Assembly: GCA_905211485.1 (NCBI GenBank)
Contig: CAJMAW010000059.1
Span: 1 to 18,870 of the forward strand
Length of the DNA stretch: 18,870 bases
Direction of reading: 5' to 3'
Source: an uncultured Lentisphaeria bacterium
GTDB lineage: Bacteria; Verrucomicrobiota; Lentisphaeria; Victivallales; UBA1829
The translations under genes were made by a program, and so were the position numbers. The notes under the pieces are model-generated. The model ran no database searches. It saw only the letters and a list, made by a program, of their open reading frames with translations, and was not told the DNA's origin. Positions within the stretch are counted from its first letter, which is position 1. Each line of letters opens with the position of its first letter. Shown here piece by piece: positions 1 to 6,822 of this stretch.

Positions 1-122
1 TCTTCGGACGTTATAATTACGGCCGTTATCTGCCTCGTCAGGAAAATTCTGCGTTTCCGGAACAGGAATACACCAATTACCATGTTTATGAAGAATATGC
101 CCGGCTGAAAATGGTCCGGTAA
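1..122 (+). CDS. C-terminal end of an unidentified protein (partial)
   Basis: An open frame enters from the left edge (codons from base 3) and ends at TAA 120-122, giving 39 residues. The tail is rich in Tyr and charged residues, starting FGRYNYGRYLPRQ and ending EEYARLKMVR. No motif allows a family assignment. The next gene starts 45 bp downstream on the same strand and no terminator lies between, so the two may be co-transcribed. That the frame is really coding rests only on its position, its smooth codon use and its stop just before the next gene. Confidence 0.5.
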   Translation, partial: FGRYNYGRYLPRQENSAFPEQEYTNYHVYEEYARLKMVR

Positions 123-167
123 AAATATTCTGCACAGAAAAGAATCCCGCGAAACAAGAGTGGCATC

Positions 168-2201
168 ATGATCGAAATACCGGAACAAGAAACTGTTTTC
201 GAGGAGGTCAGAAGCCATTGTCTGAAGAATACGCGGGATTTTTTTTCGGACGACACACCGCTGAAAGAATCCGCGGCGCATGGCGGACGCCCTTATGAAC
301 GGCGCATACAGCAGGAGGAAATGGCTTTTGCCGTGGCGAAAGCCTTTGAAAACGGAACGCATCTGTGTGTGGAAGCCCCGACCGGTGTCGGCAAAAGTTT
401 CGCCTATCTGATTCCTGCGATCTACCATGCCATGGCAGTGCGGCGGCCTGTGCTGATCACCACGGAAACCATCAATCTGCAGGAACAGCTGGTACGCAAG
501 GATTTGCCGCTGCTCCGGGATCTGATGAAAGTCAACTTTTCCTTCTGTCTGGCGGCAGGCCGTGCCAATTACCTGTGCCGGAGACGTCTGGCGCTGGCAC
601 TGGGGGAATACAAGGATGAGTTTCTGCCGTCCGTGGAACTGGAATCGGACATCCAGAAAATCGCCGACTGGGCGGAGCAGTCCGAAAGCGGATTCTATAC
701 GGACCTGCCGTTTCGGATTGAACGGGGACTGTGGAGCTGTCTCTGCAGGGGAACGGCATCCTGTTACGCATCCAGCTGCCGTTTTTTCCGGAATTGTTTT
801 TACTGGCGGGCGCGGCGGGAATGGGATAAAGCCGATGTACTGGTAACAAACCATGCGCTGTTTTTTGTCGATCTGAAAATGAGGGCGCTGGAAAATCAGG
901 AAGCAACGCCGCTGCCGGATTATTCCGCAGTGGTTTTCGATGAAGCACACACGCTGGAAGACAATGCGGCAAAACATCTGGGACTGCATCTGACGTCCGG
1001 CGGAGTGCGTTATTTCCTGAACCGGCTGTTCAATCCCCGGACAGGCCGTGGACTGATGGTCAAACCGGGGGAATCATCCCTTGCGCTCCGCAGTCTGATC
1101 GCCAAACTGCACGACCTCACCTTTGCTTTCTTCGACCAGTTCGGAGCTGCCCTGGAACCGCTGCAGGACAAATGTCTGCGTATTTATAAGCCTGGACGCT
1201 TTGAGGATCTGCTGTCCGCTCCGCTGAATGATCTGGAACGGCGCATCCGCGATTACATTGAAGAACAGGAAAATCCGGAATTCAAGACGGAACTGTCCGC
1301 ACAGCTGGAACGCTGTCTGGCGATTCGCGACGCCATTGCGGGATTCATCAAAATGGAGGACGCGGAAAACAGCGTCTACTGGGTGGAAGGACGTGCCCTG
1401 CCGCAAAATGCGGGCATGGTGATTGAATTGTATTCCGCCCCGCTGAATGTATCGGAAATTCTGTCGAAAATTCTGTTCACAGGAGAATTTCCGGTTGTAC
1501 TGACCAGCGCCACGCTGGCGGTCAATTCCAAACTGGATTTCTACCTGAAACGGATCGGGTTCCGCAACGGAGAAGAATTGATTCTCAATTCACCGTTTGA
1601 TTATGCGAAACAGGTGAAACTTTATCTGGCGCGCACCATGCCTGCGCCCACGGAAAACTGTTACAACGACGCGGCGACAGCGGCAATCGGCGATTTTGTC
1701 AAGCTGACGGACGGTCATGCCTTTGTGCTGTTCACCAGTTACGGGATGCTGCGGAGCTGTGCAGACAATCTGACGCAGTTTTTCCGGGACAACCATTACC
1801 AGCTGTTTGTGCATTGCGATACTTTGTCGCGGACAGCCATGCTGACGGAATTCAAGAACAGCCGCAACGGGGTTATTTTCGGGACATCCAGTTTCTGGAC
1901 AGGGGTCGATGTGCCGGGCGACGCGCTGCGCAACGTCATCATCACGAAACTGCCGTTCGCCGTGCCGAATCATCCGCTGACGGAAGCCCGGTGCGAACGA
2001 ATCCGTGCAGCAGGAGGACGTCCGTTTGAAGATTTTTCCATTCCCAATGCCGTGCTGATGTTCCGGCAGGGAGCCGGACGGCTGATCCGGAGCAAAACCG
2101 ATACGGGAATCATTGTGGTGCTGGATCCCCGGATCGTAACGAAATATTACGGGAGAAGTTTTCTCAATTCCATTCCGCACTGTCCGGTGGAATATTTCTG
2201 A
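168..2201 (+). CDS. dinG: DinG/XPD-family Fe-S ATP-dependent DNA helicase
   Basis: A 677-aa superfamily 2 helicase of the DinG/YoaA/XPD group, which unwinds DNA 5'-3' and acts on D-loops, R-loops or forked repair substrates. Visible in order: Q-motif-like region near 43-53; Walker A APTGVGKS at 70-77; four cysteines fitting the 4Fe-4S site (C137, then C199-x4-C204-x5-C210, the E. coli DinG spacing); DEAH box D258-H261; motif V region GTSSFWTGVDVPG; motif VI QGAGR at 634-638. The N-terminal exonuclease domain of Firmicute DinG is absent, so it is the helicase-only form. ATG 168 is preceded only by a weak purine stretch. It converges on the metal repressor with 6 bp between stops. The family is sure; whether it is functionally DinG or YoaA is not decidable here. 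Confidence 0.93.
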   Translation: MIEIPEQETVFEEVRSHCLKNTRDFFSDDTPLKESAAHGGRPYERRIQQEEMAFAVAKAFENGTHLCVEAPTGVGKSFAYLIPAIYHAMAVRRPVLITTETINLQEQLVRKDLPLLRDLMKVNFSFCLAAGRANYLCRRRLALALGEYKDEFLPSVELESDIQKIADWAEQSESGFYTDLPFRIERGLWSCLCRGTASCYASSCRFFRNCFYWRARREWDKADVLVTNHALFFVDLKMRALENQEATPLPDYSAVVFDEAHTLEDNAAKHLGLHLTSGGVRYFLNRLFNPRTGRGLMVKPGESSLALRSLIAKLHDLTFAFFDQFGAALEPLQDKCLRIYKPGRFEDLLSAPLNDLERRIRDYIEEQENPEFKTELSAQLERCLAIRDAIAGFIKMEDAENSVYWVEGRALPQNAGMVIELYSAPLNVSEILSKILFTGEFPVVLTSATLAVNSKLDFYLKRIGFRNGEELILNSPFDYAKQVKLYLARTMPAPTENCYNDAATAAIGDFVKLTDGHAFVLFTSYGMLRSCADNLTQFFRDNHYQLFVHCDTLSRTAMLTEFKNSRNGVIFGTSSFWTGVDVPGDALRNVIITKLPFAVPNHPLTEARCERIRAAGGRPFEDFSIPNAVLMFRQGAGRLIRSKTDTGIIVVLDPRIVTKYYGRSFLNSIPHCPVEYF

Positions 2202-2207
2202 AAACAG

Positions 2208-2903
2208 TCAATACTGCTGAACGGGTCGCACCCAGATCTGCGCGGCATCGCGGCAGCGCATGGAAAGACTGCTGCCCAGCACCCGGACGCGGAGCAGTTC
2301 CCCGAAAGGCGAATGCCCTTCCACACAGAGCAGAGTGCCGGGAACCAGACCGAGGTCGGCAAATTTCCGCAGACCGCGCAGACTGCGGCTGACATGAGAA
2401 ACCACGGCATTCTGTCCGATGGACAAAGAGGAAAGCGGAATCAGATCATCTGACGGATCGGGAGTTACCGCCGGCATGGCTTCCTCCAGAAATTTCCGGA
2501 GTTCCGCGCAGTCATCCCGCTGCATGATTGCTTCGGTAAGGGTAACAAACCGGGACATGACTTTCTGGCTCACGACATGTTCCACACGGCAGGCGGAATC
2601 ATCGGCTTCCTGTTCGTCCAGTTTCAACAGGGAACAGAAAAAATTTTTCAGAGCGGCATGACGTTTGCGGATCACTGCCGCCCGTTCCGCGCCGAGGGCG
2701 GTAAGACCGATCACCGGCATGTGCGGATGATATTCCAGAAAACCTTTGGAGGCAAGCGACTGCAGCGCATTGGTCACGGAAGGCTTGGAAACTTTCATTT
2801 TTTCCGCAATCGCCGAAGCGTGCGCATGGCCGTCCGCCTCCATGATTTCAGCGATGGTTTCGAGATAGTCTTCCAGATTGCTGGAAATCGGTTCCTTCAT
2901 CAT
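2208..2903 (-). CDS. DtxR/MntR-family metal-dependent transcriptional repressor with FeoA domain
   Basis: A cytoplasmic metalloregulator that would bind operator DNA when loaded with Fe2+ or Mn2+. The 231-aa product has an N-terminal winged helix (helix-turn-helix around SKPSVTNALQSLASKGFLEY), a dimerisation/metal domain and a C-terminal SH3-like FeoA domain (from about IPLSSLSIGQNAVV). Putative metal ligands, numbered from the chosen start, are D12, E15, H82, C105, E108 and H109; Cys-x-x-Glu-His is as in DtxR, whereas the Asp of EDYLE is as in MntR. An in-frame ATG six codons upstream (2921) is less likely: a TATAAT box sits directly before it, while an AAGGG lies 10 nt before the chosen ATG. 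No mntH, feoB or other transporter lies nearby, so the regulon is not revealed. Family sure; metal specificity open. Confidence 0.88.
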   Translation of the reverse strand: MMKEPISSNLEDYLETIAEIMEADGHAHASAIAEKMKVSKPSVTNALQSLASKGFLEYHPHMPVIGLTALGAERAAVIRKRHAALKNFFCSLLKLDEQEADDSACRVEHVVSQKVMSRFVTLTEAIMQRDDCAELRKFLEEAMPAVTPDPSDDLIPLSSLSIGQNAVVSHVSRSLRGLRKFADLGLVPGTLLCVEGHSPFGELLRVRVLGSSLSMRCRDAAQIWVRPVQQY

Positions 2904-2922
2904 ATTGCAAACACCCTTCATT

Positions 2923-2928
2923 ATTATA
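2923..2928 (-). promoter_or_regulatory. Possible -10 box of the DtxR-like gene
   Basis: The minus strand reads TATAAT, a perfect sigma-70 -10 hexamer, immediately upstream of the first possible ATG. No good -35 hexamer is seen 16-18 bp further up. A transcript from here would begin near 2916, leaving almost no leader before the ATG at 2903 and including only part of the AAGGG. No DtxR-type palindrome was found around it. Confidence 0.3.
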
Positions 2929-3178
2929 TTCGTTCAGGCAGAACCGGACATGCGAACAGACGCGGAAGAAATTCGCCGGAACTATCCCTTTGCTGTAAGC
3001 TACACCAAAATATGAAATTTTCAAGCGGCGGAACCCGTTAAAAGAAGCGGGAACCGGTTTTTGAGCGACTTTTTTGAAAAAAAGAAATGTTTTTCTGTTT
3101 TCCGGATTTGTTTTCCCTGAAAGAAGTGTTAAATTTCGTCGTTTATATCCTGATCACCGGAAATGGGAAGTGAACAAA

Positions 3179-6100
3179 ATGGGCGAAAGTTTTGAAGCAA
3201 GACTGGTAAGATATTCTTCGAAAGAAGTTTTCAAAAAAGCGAAACACCTGCTGCACAGCGGGGAACTGCTCTGCTGTCACGAAAGCGCGGCAAAAAAGTT
3301 GCGCGCCGTTTTCCGCGACGCCAAAGGAATGGTAACACGTACGGAAGTTTCCGGGTTCCCGGCTGGTCCGTATTCCACCACCTGTTCCGCCTGCGGAAAC
3401 CTTTCCGGTCAGCTTTGCCCGCACGCCGCCGCGGCGTGTCTCTATCATGCGAAATACACCATCAAGGAACGGGCAGCCAAAGACACTCTGCCGGATGCGC
3501 CGGCGCAATATGCCGGGCTGAAATTTGCCGGTATGCCGGAACTGCTGACGCAGGTTCTGACACCGCAGACAGGGAAAGTTACCATTGCCGCAGATACGGA
3601 ATTCCCGCACATGCCCAGCAAATGGGAACGGATCTGCTTCACGGTCAGCCTGTCCATGAGCGGCAGAAACTATCTGGGCAATCTGAACAATCTGCGGCAG
3701 CTTCATTTCGGGAAAAGCCTTGCCGCGACGCTGCAGCTGACCGCCTTTCCTCAGCAGGACCGTCAGATCATCCGCTTCCTTGCGATCAACGCCGCTCAGG
3801 ACGGCACGAAACTTTCACTGGATGCAGAGCAGTGCGCTGAATTTTTTCATTGTCTGCCCGGATTCCAGAACTTCCGCCGTCTTGGGGAGAAGGTGGTGGT
3901 TCACCGGGAGCCGGCGACGCCGATTCTTCTGCTGGAAAAAGTCGCCCGGGGCTTTCTTCTTCGTTCGGCGATTGTGGTGAACGGCTCGACTCTGCCGCTG
4001 AAGGATGTGAAGGTCATTACGGGCCGTGCCGGATGCTGGGTCGGGATGCTGGGGGAATACTGGTGGATCCCCGCCCAGATGGATGTGGCGTGGCTCCGCA
4101 GTTTTCTCCGGACAACGGTTCAGCCCTGTGATGCGAAGGCCGCCAAAATGCTGGTCGCTGCGGAACAGATCATGCCGGTGAAAATCATTGCCACGGGCGG
4201 AGTCAAACTCCGCCAGCGGAAATTCAAAACCCTTTACGACGCCGTCATCCATGAGGATGGATCCCTGGAGATGGAGGTTCTCTTCGACTATGACGGGCGT
4301 CTCTGCAAAGCCGACCAGCTGCGTCTGGCCTCCCACGGAGGAAAATTCTGGCGCCGGAATTCCAAAGGCGAGTTTGAAGCTGTCCGCGAGCTGGTGAATT
4401 TCGGATTCGAGATGCTCAAGGGGGGAAAGAGCGCGGACGGGGAGACACGTCTCATCCTCCGCGACCGCGAGGCCATCGGAGCGTTCATCGACGAAGTCAT
4501 TCCCATGTGGCTGCGCAGCGGGCGTGAATTCCTGATGTCTTCCAGTCTCGCCGCACTCTCCGGCGATTCCTCCAATCTCCGCATGGAACAGAAAATCGTT
4601 GCGGAGACGGCCGAATATTTCGATCTTCGCCTTTCTCTCTACAGCGCCTCCTGTCCGGTCCGCTGGAAGGATCTGGTTCTTTCGGCGAAGAACGATGAAT
4701 ATTTCATCAATACGGGGAACGCTTCTGTTTTCATCAAACTGCCCCGGCCCTTCCGCCGTTTTGCCTCTGCGATTGCGGATATTGTGGAACAGCTTCCGCC
4801 GTCGCCCTCGGATCCGGATGCGGAATTTCTGCGGATTCCGCGTTCCGGAGCCGTGTACTGGGCGGAACTGGGGGCCGAGATTCCGGGAGCGGTTCCCGCG
4901 GAGTTCCTGCGTCTGAAGCTGGAAATGGAATCCGCCGTGCAGGACAGTCGCTCCGGAGAACTTCAGCTGGACAGAAAACTTTTCCACGGAGATCTGCGTA
5001 ATTATCAGCAGGCGGGTGTCCTTTGGATGAAGACACTTGGCACAAGAGGATTCAATCTGATTCTGGCGGATGAAATGGGGCTGGGGAAGACGATTCAGTC
5101 TCTGGCGCTTTTCAGTACGGCGCCGCAGGAGAATCTTCCGGCGCTGATTGTCTGTCCGACCAGTCTGGTGGACAACTGGGTGCGGGAGGCCCGGAAATTC
5201 CTTCCGGACCTGCGCATTCTTCCCATTTCCGGGCACGACCGGGCGCCTCTCTGGGCCAAAGCCCTCTCCCAGGACATCTGCGTGACTTCCTATGCCCTTG
5301 CCAAACGCGATTTCGAACACATTGCCCCTCTCCGTTTCAAATATCTGGTTCTGGATGAAGCGCAGCACATCAAGAATCCCTCCAGCGCCAATGCTCAGAT
5401 CTGCAAATCCATTGCCGCGGACCATAAACTCGTTCTGACGGGCACTCCGCTGGAAAACTCCGCGGAAGATCTCTGGTCCATTTTCGATTTCCTTCATCCG
5501 GGCATGCTCGGCAGCATCCGCGGATTCAAAAACCGCTACGCCGCCATCCACACGAACCCGAAAGCGTCTCAGGATCTTTCCAGACGCATTTCCCCCTTCA
5601 TTCTCCGCCGGAGGAAGGCGGATGTCTGCACGGAGCTGCCCGGCAAACAGGAGCAGATCATCCGCTGCGAAATGGATAACGGCCAGCTTGATCTGTACAA
5701 TCATTTCCGGCGTGAAGCCCTCCGGAGCTGCGAAGCATTCCGCAAAGATGGAAAACCTGCGGGCCGGATTGAAATTCTTACTTCTCTCCTTCGTCTGCGT
5801 CAAATCTGCTGTGATCCGGCGCTTCTTCCGGAAAAGCTCCTCCCGCTCAGTGCTTCCGCCGCAGATACAAGTGCGGATGGACGCTCCTCCTCCTCCTCTT
5901 ACGGAATGCCTCCGCGTTCGGCAAAAATGGAACTCTTGAAAGAGGTCCTGATGGAAAGCATCGACAGCGGACACAAGGTCCTCTTCTTCAGTCAGTTCAC
6001 CTCCATGCTGAAGCTGGTGCGGAACTGGCTGGACTCCGAAGGCGTCACTTATGAGTATCTGGACGGCGCCACCAAAGACCGTCAGGCGCGGGTGGATGCT

Positions 6101-6454
6101 TTCAATCATTCCGCAGATCTGCGGCTCTTCCTCCTCAGTCTGAAAGCCGGAGGTCTCGGGCTCAACCTCACTTCCGCAGACACCGTCATCATTTACGACC
6201 CGTGGTGGAATCCCGCCGCGGAAGCTCAGGCCACCGACCGGACTCACCGCATCGGTCAGACACAGCCCGTCAACTGCATCAAGCTCGTTGTCCGCGATTC
6301 CATCGAGGAAAAGGTCCTGGAGCTCCAGAAGCGCAAAAGCGAGCTTTTCAGCAATCTCGTGGAGGCTTCCGGCGCCGCCATGCGAGGCATGGATCTTGAG
6401 GATTTTGAATTCCTCCTCGGTGACCCGGGGAATGCCTTCACAGCTGCAAATTGA
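3179..6454 (+). CDS. SWIM zinc-finger SNF2/Rad54-family helicase (DEAD/DEAH ATPase)
   Basis: A 1091-aa Snf2-family double-stranded-DNA translocase of the HepA/RapA-like bacterial type with an N-terminal SWIM-like zinc finger; such proteins remodel protein-DNA complexes, but the substrate of this one is unknown. Residues from ATG 3179: zinc ligands C69, C72, C80, H82; Walker A region DEMGLGKT ending at T638; DEAQ box 726-729; motif III LTGTPLENS; motif V region SLKAGGLGLNLTSADTVI; motif VI ATDRTHRIGQ at 1018-1027. The middle (about 150-600) is the poorly conserved spacer of this family. A Ser-rich linker lies before the second RecA lobe. An in-frame ATG at 3074 is rejected as start: the extra 35 residues look non-coding, whereas GGGAAG lies 7 nt before 3179. 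The ~145 bp after the stop lead to an intrinsic terminator. Confidence 0.93.
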   Translation: MGESFEARLVRYSSKEVFKKAKHLLHSGELLCCHESAAKKLRAVFRDAKGMVTRTEVSGFPAGPYSTTCSACGNLSGQLCPHAAAACLYHAKYTIKERAAKDTLPDAPAQYAGLKFAGMPELLTQVLTPQTGKVTIAADTEFPHMPSKWERICFTVSLSMSGRNYLGNLNNLRQLHFGKSLAATLQLTAFPQQDRQIIRFLAINAAQDGTKLSLDAEQCAEFFHCLPGFQNFRRLGEKVVVHREPATPILLLEKVARGFLLRSAIVVNGSTLPLKDVKVITGRAGCWVGMLGEYWWIPAQMDVAWLRSFLRTTVQPCDAKAAKMLVAAEQIMPVKIIATGGVKLRQRKFKTLYDAVIHEDGSLEMEVLFDYDGRLCKADQLRLASHGGKFWRRNSKGEFEAVRELVNFGFEMLKGGKSADGETRLILRDREAIGAFIDEVIPMWLRSGREFLMSSSLAALSGDSSNLRMEQKIVAETAEYFDLRLSLYSASCPVRWKDLVLSAKNDEYFINTGNASVFIKLPRPFRRFASAIADIVEQLPPSPSDPDAEFLRIPRSGAVYWAELGAEIPGAVPAEFLRLKLEMESAVQDSRSGELQLDRKLFHGDLRNYQQAGVLWMKTLGTRGFNLILADEMGLGKTIQSLALFSTAPQENLPALIVCPTSLVDNWVREARKFLPDLRILPISGHDRAPLWAKALSQDICVTSYALAKRDFEHIAPLRFKYLVLDEAQHIKNPSSANAQICKSIAADHKLVLTGTPLENSAEDLWSIFDFLHPGMLGSIRGFKNRYAAIHTNPKASQDLSRRISPFILRRRKADVCTELPGKQEQIIRCEMDNGQLDLYNHFRREALRSCEAFRKDGKPAGRIEILTSLLRLRQICCDPALLPEKLLPLSASAADTSADGRSSSSSYGMPPRSAKMELLKEVLMESIDSGHKVLFFSQFTSMLKLVRNWLDSEGVTYEYLDGATKDRQARVDAFNHSADLRLFLLSLKAGGLGLNLTSADTVIIYDPWWNPAAEAQATDRTHRIGQTQPVNCIKLVVRDSIEEKVLELQKRKSELFSNLVEASGAAMRGMDLEDFEFLLGDPGNAFTAAN

Positions 6455-6600
6455 ATTGAAAAGGGGGGGCCGTCCCCTCTTGAACTGTCTGTTCGGGCTT
6501 TCCCGTTTTTCCGCCGTCTCTCCGGCAGATTTTTTCTTCCCTGCCGGGGATTCATTCTGCTTCTCCCTTTGTTTCTGGATAGACTTTATTCCTTCCTGCT

Positions 6601-6634
6601 GCCGCGTAGGGGGGGTATGCGCGGCCTTTTTTTT
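6601..6634 (+). terminator. Rho-independent terminator of the SNF2 gene
   Basis: GCCGCG (6601-6606) pairs with CGCGGC (6620-6625) across a 13-nt G-rich loop, followed after one C by eight T (6627-6634). It lies about 150 nt after the SNF2 stop. The stem is short but entirely G-C. Confidence 0.6.
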
Positions 6635-6693
6635 CTCGTCTCCTCTGTGTTTCAGGGAAATGGGGGAAGCTGCGGAAGAGGAAGGTGATGGGG

Positions 6694-6743
6694 AAAAAGG
6701 AAGGACCCGTGCCGGAGAGGTCATTTCCGGCACGGGTCCTTCC
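6694..6743 (-). terminator. Rho-independent terminator of the EF-G-like gene
   Basis: Perfect 18-bp inverted repeat: 6699-6716 pairs with 6726-6743 over a 9-nt loop. The plus strand has AAAAA at 6694-6698, so on the minus strand the stem is followed by TTTTT. It lies about 80 nt beyond the stop of the EF-G-like gene. The stem is unusually long and has no mismatch. Confidence 0.8.
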
Positions 6744-6760
6744 CGTGTATTGAGATTCCT

Positions 6761-6789
6761 CTCCGCAGGAGTGGTGTTTTCCTGCGGAG
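6761..6789 (-). repeat. 10-bp perfect hairpin just after the EF-G-like stop
   Basis: CTCCGCAGGA (6761-6770) and TCCTGCGGAG (6780-6789) form a perfect stem with a 9-nt loop. It has no T tract on either strand, so it is not a terminator by itself. It precedes the 18-bp terminator in the same transcript and may protect the mRNA 3' end. Confidence 0.5.
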
Positions 6790-6822
6790 TAGGGGAGATG
6801 CCGAATACTTGAAAAGGGCTGA

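Larger units (their letters stand above)
6455..6822. other. Convergent intergenic region with terminators in both directions
   Basis: No gene is seen in these 368 bp between the ends of the SNF2 gene (+) and the EF-G-like gene (-). They hold a short GC hairpin with a T8 tract for the plus strand, an 18-bp perfect inverted repeat with a T5 tract for the minus strand, and a further 10-bp hairpin. Open frames across it are low-complexity extensions of antisense frames. Confidence 0.7.

Noticed and set aside
3029..3062. Imperfect hairpin CGG-AA-CCCG / CGGG-AA-CCG followed by GTTTTTG upstream of the SNF2 gene
   Set aside because: The stem has a symmetric internal loop, and no plus-strand transcript is expected to end there; too weak to call a terminator.
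3815..6733. A 972-codon minus-strand open frame opposite the SNF2 gene
   Set aside because: It lies wholly in antisense to clear helicase motifs, its product is rich in His/Arg/Gly/Phe without domains, and such frames arise from GC-biased third codon positions.
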